This document shows, in pieces, positions 7,852 to 15,161 of a stretch of 37,512 bases of DNA. Each line of letters starts with the position of its first letter. Within the stretch, counting starts at the first letter, position 1. The stretch spans positions 1-37,512 of the forward strand of contig JANNMM010000010.1 of the NCBI GenBank assembly GCA_031397915.1, read 5' to 3'. The stretch comes from JANYCG01 sp031397915. GTDB taxonomy: Bacteria; Pseudomonadota; Gammaproteobacteria; Burkholderiales; Burkholderiaceae_C. Position numbers and translations under genes: made by a program. The notes beneath the pieces are model-generated. The model had not been told where the DNA came from. It made no database searches and was given only the letters and a program-made list of their open reading frames with translations.

Positions 7852-8142
7852 GTGAGCAGCTTGATCCAGAGGGTTTTCCCGATTGGGGAGTTGCAACGCA
7901 TCAAAAAATGGCAGGTGGCGCACCGGCGCGGCCACGAGATTGAGTACCAGACTTGGGACGCGATGCTGACGCTATGGCTGATGGGCGGTGTCGGCTGGCT
8001 CGTGGTGTTTCCGCTAGACCTGGTTTGGGCGATCCCCCTGTGCGCCCTGGGCACCGCCGCGCCCGAGCTGTACATTCATTTTCGCAAAAAGGCCCACCAC
8101 GAAGCGCGTCTCAGGTGCGACTGGATCCACCTGGCGGACTGA
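7852..8142 (+). CDS. Small two-helix membrane protein, unknown function
   Basis: A 96-residue protein with a GTG start at 7852 and a strong GGAGGAGG ribosome-binding site (7841-7848). The first 35 residues are basic and soluble (RVFPIGELQRIKKWQVAHRR). They are followed by two hydrophobic segments (about 39-55, MLTLWLMGGVGWLVVF, and 58-78, LDLVWAIPLCALGTAAPEL). The C-terminus is basic (HFRKKAHHEARLR), which suggests both ends lie in the cytoplasm. I do not recognise a family. The strong ribosome-binding site and coherent topology support a real gene. Confidence 0.65.
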   Translation: MSSLIQRVFPIGELQRIKKWQVAHRRGHEIEYQTWDAMLTLWLMGGVGWLVVFPLDLVWAIPLCALGTAAPELYIHFRKKAHHEARLRCDWIHLAD

Positions 8143-8156
8143 TTTACAGTGGCGGG

Positions 8157-9014
8157 ATGAACACCCCCCAACCCGCCCTCACCTGTTTTTCGCTGTCGCT
8201 CAGCGCCCACGTTGCGCACCTCGTGCTCAACAAGCCCGAGGCGCTCAACACCATGCACCCCCTGTTCTGGCGCGAGCTGGACGCGGCGCTCAGCTGGGTC
8301 AACAAAACCGGCGAGGCGCGCGTGTTGCTGATCTCCAGCACTGGCAAACACTTCAGCGCCGGCATGTCGCTGGACACGTTTGGTGGCGAAGGTTTGATGG
8401 ACGAAAAAACCGCCGAGGGCCGCGCGGCGATTCACGACAACCTGCTGGACATCCAGGCCACCTTCACCAAGCTGGAGAAGCTGCGCATCCCGGTGATCGT
8501 GGCGATCCAGGGCGGGTGCATTGGCGGCGGGGTCGACTTTGTCACCGCCTGCTGCATCCGGTATGCCACGGCCGATGCGTTTTTCTGCATCCAGGAGATC
8601 AACATCGGCCTGGTGGCCGACGTGGGTACGCTGCAACGCCTGCCCAAATTGATTCCGATGGGCATCGTGAAAGAGTTGGCCTACACCGGCAGGCGTTTTC
8701 CGGCCAACCGCGCACTGGCCTGCGGGCTGGTCAATGAGGTGTTTGGATCACAGGCGGCAATGCTCGAAGCGGCGACGCGGTGCGCAAGGGAAATTGCCGC
8801 AAAACCGCCGGTCGCCATCTGGGGCACCAAGCAGGTGGTGCACTACGCACGCGACCACACCGTCGACGAAGCGCTGCAGCAGATGGGCTGGGTGCAAGGT
8901 GCGGTCTGGAGCAATGCCAACGTGATGGAGTCGGTTGCGGCAATGAAAGAAAAACGCGCGGGCAGCTTTGCCGACCTGCTGGACCTCAAACGCTTCAACG
9001 ACATCGGCCTGTAG
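8157..9014 (+). CDS. Crotonase-family protein, probable dienoyl-CoA isomerase
   Basis: A 285-residue enoyl-CoA hydratase/isomerase fold protein starting at ATG 8157. The oxyanion-hole elements are SAGMSLDTF (67-75) and GGCIGGGVDFVTAC (119-132). The three acidic residues that define delta3,5-delta2,4-dienoyl-CoA isomerase (Asp176, Glu196 and Asp204 in rat ECH1) align with Asp127 (GGVDF), Glu147 (IQEINIGL) and Asp155 (VADVGTLQRLPK). The last segment is near-identical to the ECH1 signature. This points to beta-oxidation of unsaturated fatty acids with odd-position double bonds rather than plain hydration. It stands alone, convergent with queF 20 bp away. Fold certain; the isomerase call is from residue matches. 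Confidence 0.85.
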   Translation: MNTPQPALTCFSLSLSAHVAHLVLNKPEALNTMHPLFWRELDAALSWVNKTGEARVLLISSTGKHFSAGMSLDTFGGEGLMDEKTAEGRAAIHDNLLDIQATFTKLEKLRIPVIVAIQGGCIGGGVDFVTACCIRYATADAFFCIQEINIGLVADVGTLQRLPKLIPMGIVKELAYTGRRFPANRALACGLVNEVFGSQAAMLEAATRCAREIAAKPPVAIWGTKQVVHYARDHTVDEALQQMGWVQGAVWSNANVMESVAAMKEKRAGSFADLLDLKRFNDIGL

Positions 9015-9034
9015 CCCGAGCAGGCCGCTGCGGC

Positions 9035-9913
9035 TTACTGCCGCGCGGTACGGATGTTTTTGGGCAGCGCCTGCGGAAAGCTGGTGCGAAACGGGTTGAT
9101 GTCCAGCCCGCCCCGGCGCGTGTACCGCGCGTAGACCGCCAGCTTCACCGGTTTGCATCGGGTCCAGATGTCCATGAAGATCCGCTCCACACACTGCTCG
9201 TGGAACTCGTTGTGGTTGCGGAAACTCACGATGTACTGCAACAGCCCGCCTTGCTCGATCTGCGGGCCGCTGTAACTGATCTGAACACTGCCCCAGTCGG
9301 GCTGGCCGGTGACCAGGCAATTGCTCTTGAGCAGGTTGCTGGTGAAAACTTCGCTCACGGGTTGTTCGTCAAACGCAGCACTCAGAAGGTCTGGCGCCGG
9401 AGTGTAACGGGTGCAATCGAGATCAAGCCGGTCCAGGTTCAGGCCGTCGAGTTCCTGGATTGGTTCGCGGTCAAAGACATCAGCGCCTGTGATCGCGACG
9501 CCGATGCTCGCCGGGGTGCCGGGTGTGTCGCCCGCAGCGAGCACAGCCCCCGAGGTGTCGCGCCACACCGCTTCGGTGAGGTCAGCCCGCAGCCGGGCTT
9601 TCACGTCGTCAACCGATGCGAAGGCGGTGTTGTTGAAGCTGTTGAGGTAGAGCTTGAACGATTTGCTCTCGATGATGTTCAGCGTCTCACAAGGCACGGT
9701 GAAGGTGGCAAGGGCCACCTGAGGCTTGCCGCGCGGGTTGAGCCAGGCCAGCTCAAACGCCGTCCACGTGTCGGCACCAAAAAAAGGCACACGCGCGTGA
9801 ACACCGATCTCCTGGCGCTTGGGCGCCCGCGCGATCGGGTAAAGCAGCGAGGCATCGTAATGGTCGACGTAGGCCGAGCGTTTGCCCAGTTGCGAGTCTG
9901 TGGGGGAGTTCAT
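9035..9913 (-). CDS. queF: NADPH-dependent 7-cyano-7-deazaguanine reductase (preQ0 reductase)
   Basis: A 292-residue enzyme of queuosine biosynthesis that reduces preQ0 nitrile to preQ1 amine. It is the long, two-domain form, like E. coli QueF (about 280 residues). The QueF signature ESKSFKLYLNSFNNTAF is at 82-98. The catalytic Cys199 and Asp206 lie in SNCLVTGQPDWGSVQISYSG, with the same spacing as Cys190/Asp197 of E. coli. The C-terminus carries SFRNHNEFHEQC and the RRGGLDINPFR segment. The ATG at 9913 is chosen because homology begins there; the open frame extends further upstream into the hydrolase gene. It follows the hydrolase gene by 16 bases and is probably co-transcribed with it. Confidence 0.95.
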   Translation of the reverse strand: MNSPTDSQLGKRSAYVDHYDASLLYPIARAPKRQEIGVHARVPFFGADTWTAFELAWLNPRGKPQVALATFTVPCETLNIIESKSFKLYLNSFNNTAFASVDDVKARLRADLTEAVWRDTSGAVLAAGDTPGTPASIGVAITGADVFDREPIQELDGLNLDRLDLDCTRYTPAPDLLSAAFDEQPVSEVFTSNLLKSNCLVTGQPDWGSVQISYSGPQIEQGGLLQYIVSFRNHNEFHEQCVERIFMDIWTRCKPVKLAVYARYTRRGGLDINPFRTSFPQALPKNIRTARQ

Positions 9914-9929
9914 GGCATGCACTTGGGCC

Positions 9930-10835
9930 TTACGCCGCCGTGTTGCCCAGGTGGCTGAGCAGCGGCGGCAGCAGACGCTCGACCACACCGGGCGCCAGGT
10001 CATGCCCCATGCCGTCAATGCCGACAAGCGTTGCGCCAGGAATGCGCCGGGCCGTGTCTTCGCCACAGGCAAACGGCACCAGCGGATCGGCCTTGCCGTG
10101 CAGAACCAGCGTGGGAGATGTGATGTTTTTCAGATCATTGGCGCGGCTGCTGTCGGCAATGATGGCCAGGGTCTGGCGCGAGGGCCCCTGCGGCTGCGAG
10201 CCGCGCCGGATACCAAACTGGATGCGTTCGCGCAGCTCACTCTCGGCCACCGGAAACGCCGGGCTGGCGATCAGCTTGAAGAAGTTCACGTAGTAGTTGA
10301 CCAGCGCTTCGTGGGGTGCATTGCCCGGCCGGCGCATCAGTGCGCGCACCACCTCGGGCCGCGCTTGCGGCAAGCCACGCGCGCCGCTGCTGCTCATGAT
10401 GGAGGTGAGGCTCAGCACGCGGGCGGGTGCGGCCAGCGCGACCCGTTGCGCGATCATGCCGCCCATGCTCACGCCCACCACGTGCGCGCGCTGCACGTGC
10501 AGCGCGTCAAGCACACCGAGTGCATCGGCGGCCATGTCCTGCAGGCTGTAGGGTGATTTGATCGGCAAACCAAAGCGGTATTTGAGCGCCGCCCAGACCA
10601 GATTGGCGTTGCCCATGGCGTCAAAATTCTGCGACAGCCCGATGTCGCGGTTGTCGTGGCGGATGACGCGGTAACCGGCCTGCACCAGCGCCTCCACCAG
10701 CGCCGGCGGCCAGGCGATCAGTTGCATCCCCAGCCCCATGATGAGCATCACCACCGGCCGCTCAACACCGTGCTGGTTGAGCCCGGCGCCGCTGTCTTCG
10801 ACCTCGACGCGAATGCCGTTTGCTATTATTTTCAT
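9930..10835 (-). CDS. Alpha/beta hydrolase
   Basis: A 301-residue alpha/beta-hydrolase-fold enzyme with the nucleophile elbow GVSMGG (Ser123), catalytic Asp250 in HGKADPLVP and His278 in GMGHDLAPG. The oxyanion-side motif is MLIMGLGMQ, with HDNRDIGLS after it. This is the set seen in esterases annotated near aclacinomycin methylesterase RdmC; the substrate is unknown. The start codon ATG at 10833-10835 lies inside the GCTAT...ATAGC hairpin of repeat copy B, so the first residues MKIIA are encoded by repeat sequence. No alternative start further in keeps the first beta strand. It is upstream of queF. Confidence 0.88.
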   Translation of the reverse strand: MKIIANGIRVEVEDSGAGLNQHGVERPVVMLIMGLGMQLIAWPPALVEALVQAGYRVIRHDNRDIGLSQNFDAMGNANLVWAALKYRFGLPIKSPYSLQDMAADALGVLDALHVQRAHVVGVSMGGMIAQRVALAAPARVLSLTSIMSSSGARGLPQARPEVVRALMRRPGNAPHEALVNYYVNFFKLIASPAFPVAESELRERIQFGIRRGSQPQGPSRQTLAIIADSSRANDLKNITSPTLVLHGKADPLVPFACGEDTARRIPGATLVGIDGMGHDLAPGVVERLLPPLLSHLGNTAA

Positions 10836-10935
10836 AGCTATAAACCTATATTATTCGTGACTTCATTGCCATTTTATTACACAAATTGCCAAAATGGCCT
10901 TAAACACGACTTATCGTACCCAAATTGGGGTTTAT
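10822..10935 (+). repeat. Dispersed intergenic repeat, copy B (contributes coding sequence to two genes)
   Basis: It shows the hairpin GCTATTATTTTCATAGC (10822-10838), the box CGTGACTT (10856-10863) and the distal box GTACCCAAATTGGGGTTTA (10916-10934), which is inverted relative to copies A and C. It fills the whole gap between yaaA and the hydrolase gene. The hydrolase start codon is in the hairpin, and the last about 12 codons and the TAA stop of yaaA (10900-10902) are in the distal part. Confidence 0.75.
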
Positions 10936-11751
10936 CGCGTTCAAGTGGTGGTTTTGACGGGCCAGCTGCGCCGGATCACGCCGAAACACCAGGCGGTGCG
11001 GCTGCGAACTCGCCGCGTCAAAGGCATACCCCGCATCCGCAAATGCCTCCAGGCCCCTGACGCTGTCAATCCGGTTCTGGATGGCAAACCGCGCCATCAT
11101 GCCACGCGCCCGCTTGGCAAAAAAACTCAGCACTTTGAACCCGCCATTGCTGAAGTCTTCAAACACACAGTCGACAACGCGGGCCTTGAGCAGCTGCGGG
11201 TTGACCGACTTGAAGTACTCCTGCGAGGCAAGGTTCACCACCACACGCGAGTCGGCAGCCGGCGGGGCCGCGTCCAGGCGTTCATTCAAATAGGGCGCTA
11301 TCGTTTTGCGCCAATACTGGTAAAGGTTGTCCGGGCGGCCAACCTTGAGCGCCGTACCCATCTCCAGCCGGTACGGCTGCATCAGATCCAGCGGACGCAG
11401 CACGCCATACAGGCCGCTCAAAATGCACAGGTGCTCCTGCGCCCAGGCCAGTTCGGGCTCGCTCAGTGTCCTGGCGACGAGGCCGTCGTAGACGTCGCCA
11501 TCAAACGCGAGCGCGGCCTGTTTCGCGTTTTGCGCCGTGAACTCCGGTGACCAGGCCCGGTAACGCGCCACGTTCAGTTCGGCCAGGTTCTGGCTCAGGT
11601 TCATCAGCTTCGCCACTTGTCGCCAGGACTTTTTGCGCAAGGCCATGATGAGAGGCGTGGCCTGCGCCACGAACAGCGGCTGCGTGTGCGCCCGGTGTGC
11701 CGTCGGGGTTTCGAAATCGAGGGACTTGGCAGGCGAAATGACAAACAGCAT
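10900..11751 (-). CDS. yaaA: Peroxide stress protein YaaA
   Basis: A 283-residue protein of the YaaA (DUF328/UPF0246) family. It begins MLFVISPAKSLDFETP and contains LMNLSQNLAELN, LSGLYGVLRPLDLMQPYRLEMG, NLASQEYFKSV and GFKVLSFFAKRARGMMARF, all strong family signatures. In E. coli YaaA lowers free intracellular iron during peroxide stress and binds DNA. Typical members end near the RLVFRRD segment at about 258-262 residues. Here about 20 extra residues follow, and the last dozen (AINPNLGTISRV) are encoded by repeat copy B, so the tail is probably an accidental extension after loss of the original stop codon. It is a monocistronic leftward gene downstream of a terminator. Confidence 0.92.
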   Translation of the reverse strand: MLFVISPAKSLDFETPTAHRAHTQPLFVAQATPLIMALRKKSWRQVAKLMNLSQNLAELNVARYRAWSPEFTAQNAKQAALAFDGDVYDGLVARTLSEPELAWAQEHLCILSGLYGVLRPLDLMQPYRLEMGTALKVGRPDNLYQYWRKTIAPYLNERLDAAPPAADSRVVVNLASQEYFKSVNPQLLKARVVDCVFEDFSNGGFKVLSFFAKRARGMMARFAIQNRIDSVRGLEAFADAGYAFDAASSQPHRLVFRRDPAQLARQNHHLNAINPNLGTISRV

Positions 11752-11766
11752 GGTGCAAATGAAAAA

Positions 11767-11794
11767 GGGCTTTGCGAGACCGCCCGCAAAGCCC
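11767..11794 (-). terminator. Rho-independent terminator downstream of the DUF3501 gene
   Basis: A perfect 10-bp stem (GGGCTTTGCG, 11767-11776, with CGCAAAGCCC, 11785-11794) and an 8-base loop. Read leftward, the stem is followed directly by TTTTTC (11761-11766). It lies 20 bp past the stop of the DUF3501 gene and separates that operon from yaaA. Confidence 0.88.
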
Positions 11795-11814
11795 GGATTA
11801 TCGAGTGGCGCGGC

Positions 11815-12405
11815 TTATTTGAGGTCGCCCGCCAGCGACGCCAGGGTTTCCGGCGCAATCTGCGTGTGCGCCGGGTAATTGGTGTGGTCGCAGCCGAGTT
11901 TCACGCCCGCGCCGGCCTTCACCGCCGCGCACATGGGGGGTGTGAGCTCAAACCGCACGAAGTGCACGGCCGAGGTTTTCTCGTCGTTCTCGCGCTCGAG
12001 GTCTTCGTCGGCAATGGCGTAAACGCGCGCGTGGCCTTCCACCTCGACAAACATGTGGTCTTCAACACCGATGAGGCGCGCCAGTTCACGCTTGCGTTCG
12101 TTCACGTCGGGGTACTCCAGCAAGAGCGTGCCCTTCCAGTTGCTGCCTTCTGGCATCAGCGGCACATAAGCGTCGAGTTCCTGCTGGATGCCCTCTTCTT
12201 CAAAGATTTTTTCGATGCGCAACATCTCCTGTATTTGATAGCGAATTGTCATCTCGCTTTCAAACTGCAGGTTGATGTGTTCGCCCAACTGAACGCTGCG
12301 CAGCTTTCGGTGCGCGATGATGTCGGGCTTGTGCGCTTTGCGGTATTTGCTGTAGGCCTCAAGGGACATGAGGCTGTCGATGGTGATGTTTCCGGTGAGT
12401 TGCAT
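11815..12405 (-). CDS. DUF3501 family protein
   Basis: A 196-residue soluble protein recognised as DUF3501 from its start (LTGNITIDSLMSLEAYSKYR), the AHRKLRSVQLGEHINLQFES segment, MRIEKIFEEEG-like helices and the end HTNYPAHTQIAPETLASLAGDL. It has a central acidic region and no signal peptide. Its function is not known. It is the third gene of a leftward operon with rubrerythrin and a two-cluster Fe-S protein, separated from the latter by five bases. This gene trio recurs in bacteria and suggests a shared redox or peroxide role. The terminator at 11767 ends the operon. Confidence 0.88.
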   Translation of the reverse strand: MQLTGNITIDSLMSLEAYSKYRKAHKPDIIAHRKLRSVQLGEHINLQFESEMTIRYQIQEMLRIEKIFEEEGIQQELDAYVPLMPEGSNWKGTLLLEYPDVNERKRELARLIGVEDHMFVEVEGHARVYAIADEDLERENDEKTSAVHFVRFELTPPMCAAVKAGAGVKLGCDHTNYPAHTQIAPETLASLAGDLK

Positions 12406-12410
12406 GGCGG

Positions 12411-13760
12411 TTATTTCAATCCATAAGCTTCACGGATCAACGTGAGTGGGTGTTTCTGCGGTGGCGCGCCAAGCGCGTTCACCTCGAAGCCTTGCGCGAT
12501 GTGGTGGCCGCCGAGCGGGCAGTCTGAGGAAATCACGTCTGGCAAGCCACCGTCTTTGTGGTTCGCCATGGCCTTGAACAGCGGTTTGCCGATCTTCATG
12601 GCCTGCTGGTGCGTCGCCTTTTTCACGCCGAAGGTGCCGGCGTGGCCTGAACAACGCTCATGGGTGTGCACACTGGTGCCGGGCACCATCTTGAGCATTT
12701 CTTCGGTTTTTTTGCCGATGTTTTGCACGCGACCGTGGCAGGGTATTTGGTAGCTGATTTTGCCCAGCGCGACCGGGAAATCGACCTTGAGCAAGCCGTC
12801 GCGCTTCCTCTGCATCAGGTACTCAAACGGGTCCCACATCGCCTCTTTGACGAGTTGCACATCCGCATCCTGCGGGTACATCAGCGGAATTTCCTGCTTG
12901 AACATCAATGCGCAGCTGGGCACTGCCGCCAGAATGGCGAAGCCGTCTTTGGCGTACCGGGCCAACACCGGAATATTGGCTTCTTTGCTGGTGTGCACTG
13001 AATCCAGGTCGCCCAACTCCAGCTTGGGCATGCCACAGCATTTTTCCTTGTCGACGATCACATACGGTATCTCGTTGTGGTCGAGGATTTTCAGCAGATC
13101 GTGCCCAATGCCTGGTTCGTTGTAGTTGACGTAGCAGGTGGAATAAATCGCGACCTGGCCGGGGGTCTTGTCGCCGGTTTTCACAACAGTGGCTTTTGCC
13201 TTGGGCGCCGAGGAGCGAAATCGCCGTGTCGCCAACGCGGGCAACCAGGCGTCTTTGTCCACGCCCAGTGTGGACTCCATCACGCCACGCGCCACTTTGG
13301 TTTTGTTCACCGCGTTGACGGTTTGCACCACGATCGGAATGCCGGCGATCTGTCCATGCACGTCGGTGGAAGCGAGAAGCTTTTCGCCAAAACCGACTTC
13401 GCCTTTTTTGAACTTGATCGCCTTGGCACGCAGCATGGTGTGCGGGAAGTCGAGGTTGAACTCGTGCGGCGGCACGTAGGGGCATTTGGTCATATAGCAC
13501 AGGTCACACAGGTAACACTGGTCCACCACCTTCCAGTAGTCTTTTTTGTCGACGCCATCGACCTCCATCGTCTTGCTCTCGTCAACCAGATCAAACAAGG
13601 TGGGGAAGGAGCCGCACAGGCTCACGCAGCGGCGGCAGCCGTGGCAGATGTCGAAAATTCGCTCCAGCTCGTGGAAGGTTTTTTCTTCGTCGTAATAGTC
13701 TGCGCCCTGCCAGTCGATCGGGTGACGGGTGGGAGCTGAGAGGTTGCCTTCGCGTGCCAT
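12411..13760 (-). CDS. Two-[4Fe-4S] heterodisulfide-reductase-like (CCG-domain) Fe-S protein
   Basis: A 449-residue cytoplasmic redox protein related to GlpC/HdrB-type subunits. The ATG at 13760 follows an AGGA site; the open frame extends further upstream without homology. Two ferredoxin-like clusters are seen: Cys39, 42, 45, 49 (CHGCRRCVSLC) and Cys82, 85, 88, 93 (CYLCDLCYMTKC). Two cysteine-rich CCG-type regions follow: CYVNYNEPGIG with KEKCCGMPKLE and SCALMFK, then PCHGRVQNIG with RCSGHAGTFG and DCPLGGHH. No flavin domain is present, so an electron partner is needed, plausibly the rubrerythrin encoded 73 bp upstream. The gene is often annotated as a glycerol-3-phosphate dehydrogenase subunit C-like protein, but there is no glp gene nearby. 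Confidence 0.88.
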   Translation of the reverse strand: MAREGNLSAPTRHPIDWQGADYYDEEKTFHELERIFDICHGCRRCVSLCGSFPTLFDLVDESKTMEVDGVDKKDYWKVVDQCYLCDLCYMTKCPYVPPHEFNLDFPHTMLRAKAIKFKKGEVGFGEKLLASTDVHGQIAGIPIVVQTVNAVNKTKVARGVMESTLGVDKDAWLPALATRRFRSSAPKAKATVVKTGDKTPGQVAIYSTCYVNYNEPGIGHDLLKILDHNEIPYVIVDKEKCCGMPKLELGDLDSVHTSKEANIPVLARYAKDGFAILAAVPSCALMFKQEIPLMYPQDADVQLVKEAMWDPFEYLMQRKRDGLLKVDFPVALGKISYQIPCHGRVQNIGKKTEEMLKMVPGTSVHTHERCSGHAGTFGVKKATHQQAMKIGKPLFKAMANHKDGGLPDVISSDCPLGGHHIAQGFEVNALGAPPQKHPLTLIREAYGLK

Positions 13761-13832
13761 GGAGTCCTGCCTGTTTGAATGTTCTGCATTGGGCACTTTC
13801 TCAAGTGCCCAACAAAGACGATTCAAATCAAA

Positions 13833-14255
13833 TCAATCGACCAATTCAGCCAGCGCCTTGGTATACCGATTGGCATGTGAACGCTCGGCCTTGGCCAGCG
13901 TCTCAAACCAGTCAGCCACTTCGTCATGGCCTTCGGTGCGGGCCGTTTTGGCCATGCCGGGGTACATGTCGGTGTACTCGTGGGTCTCACCTGCCACGGC
14001 AGATTTGAGGTTGTCACGGGTAGCGCCAAAGGGCATGCCGGTGGCCGGGTCGCCACAGGTTTCCAGCCACTCGAGATGGCCGTGCGCGTGCCCGGTTTCA
14101 CCTTCGGCGGTGCTGCGGAACAGGGCGGCCACGTCGGGCTGGCCTTCCACGTCGGCCTTGTTCGCGAAATACAAATAACGGCGGTTGGCCTGGGACTCGC
14201 CTGCGAAGGCGGCCTTCAGGTTGTCTTCCGTTTTGGAGCCTTTGAGTGCTGCCAT
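13833..14255 (-). CDS. Rubrerythrin-family di-iron protein without rubredoxin domain
   Basis: A 140-residue protein of the rubrerythrin ferritin-like family. The ATG at 14255 is preceded by a strong AAGGAG site; the longer open frame is discarded. Di-iron ligand candidates are Glu20 (FAGESQANRRY), Glu53 and His56 (EGETGHAHGH), Glu90 (VAGETHEYTDMY), and Glu124 and His127 (KAERSHANRY). The protein ends right after the bundle, so the C-terminal rubredoxin domain of classical rubrerythrin is missing. Electrons for peroxide reduction would have to come from a separate protein, and the adjacent Fe-S protein is the obvious candidate. It is the first gene of the rubrerythrin / Fe-S / DUF3501 operon. 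Confidence 0.9.
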   Translation of the reverse strand: MAALKGSKTEDNLKAAFAGESQANRRYLYFANKADVEGQPDVAALFRSTAEGETGHAHGHLEWLETCGDPATGMPFGATRDNLKSAVAGETHEYTDMYPGMAKTARTEGHDEVADWFETLAKAERSHANRYTKALAELVD

Positions 14256-14531
14256 GGAAATCTCCTTGGGGTTGATGAATAAAACGGGTTTGCCTTCAAC
14301 AGGTGAAGCAACACCTGCGAAAAACAGCGCCAGAGTAACGCAGTTGAATGACACCGTCTAATTGAGTGATTCAATGCGATAAATCGAGTTTAGCTATTGA
14401 TTCGCATTGTTCGATGCTTTTTTTGTATTTAGTTGCGTTAAATCAAGGCTCTTTCAACGAGCGCCTGAGTCGCGGGAAAATAGGCGGAAAATCAAACACC
14501 GTAAAGGCACAGATTTCTTCAGGAGCACGCC
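14256..14531. promoter_or_regulatory. Divergent intergenic region with promoters for the rubrerythrin and VOC operons
   Basis: A 276-bp gap between two divergent operons. The central part (about 14355-14450) is AT-rich compared with its surroundings and must hold both promoters. An imperfect palindrome TTGAGTGATTCAA lies near 14362-14374. Its half-site spacing is five rather than the six bases expected for FNR, so no regulator is assigned. The AGGAGC ribosome-binding site of the VOC gene is at its right end. Confidence 0.4.
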
Positions 14532-15161
14532 ATGTCCGCTGTTTTGAAACACCCCGATCCGAACCCCGCAGTGCCGGCGCCGGCACCCGTGCAGCAATTG
14601 CACCATTACGCCTACCGGTGTGTCGATGCCGAGGCGACACGGCACTTCTATGAGGACATTCTGGGCCTGCCGCTGTACCACATCATCCAGAGCGACATCG
14701 TGCCCAGCACCGGTGAATATTGCCCCTACACGCACATCTTTTTTCGCCTGCAAGACGGCTCTTTCATCGCATTTTTTGATCTGGGTGACGACGTGGGTGC
14801 CCTGCCCTCGCCGAACACGCCGAATTGGGTGAACCACATTTCCTTTCGCGTCGACAACGTGCAGGCCCTGGTGGACATGAAGGCGCGCCTTGAGGCCGAA
14901 AACCACGAGGTGCTGGGCATCACCGACCACCACATTTTCAAAAGCATCTACTTTTTTGACCCGAACGGCATCCGCCTGGAACTCACGGCGCAGTTGGCCG
15001 ATGAATTCCAGATGCTGCAAGAGAGTAAAACCGCGCACCAACAACTGGGTGAATGGACGGCCCGCAAACAGCAGTGGCGCGCCGACCGCGCCGCTGGCAA
15101 AGCCACTGCCCCGCTGAAACCGCAGCAAAACGACCGGCCCGAGCTGGTGAAAGCGGCTTGA
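14532..15161 (+). CDS. VOC-family (glyoxalase/dioxygenase) protein
   Basis: A 209-residue protein with a vicinal-oxygen-chelate fold. The first beta-alpha-beta module starts at LHHYAYRCVDAEATRHFYED (about 23-42), and the second at NWVNHISFRVDNVQALVDMK. Metal-ligand candidates are His25 in the first strand, His in NHISF and Glu in GIRLELTAQ. The GLPLYHIIQSD and FFRLQDGSFIAFFDLGDD segments resemble glyoxalase/dioxygenase-superfamily members acting on aromatic or ring substrates. The last about 45 residues are a polar, basic tail. Its stop overlaps the start of the FAD-monooxygenase gene (TTGA), so the two are translationally coupled; a shared pathway, perhaps hydroxylation followed by ring cleavage, is inferred. 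Confidence 0.85.
   Translation: MSAVLKHPDPNPAVPAPAPVQQLHHYAYRCVDAEATRHFYEDILGLPLYHIIQSDIVPSTGEYCPYTHIFFRLQDGSFIAFFDLGDDVGALPSPNTPNWVNHISFRVDNVQALVDMKARLEAENHEVLGITDHHIFKSIYFFDPNGIRLELTAQLADEFQMLQESKTAHQQLGEWTARKQQWRADRAAGKATAPLKPQQNDRPELVKAA

Noticed and set aside
11767..11794. The same hairpin as a plus-strand attenuator or riboswitch
   Set aside because: The T-run is only on the minus-strand side and no plus-strand gene follows, so a simple leftward terminator explains it.
14362..14374. TTGAGTGATTCAA as an FNR box between the rubrerythrin and VOC operons
   Set aside because: Half-sites TTGA/TCAA are five, not six, bases apart, and the inner positions do not fit TTGAT/ATCAA.
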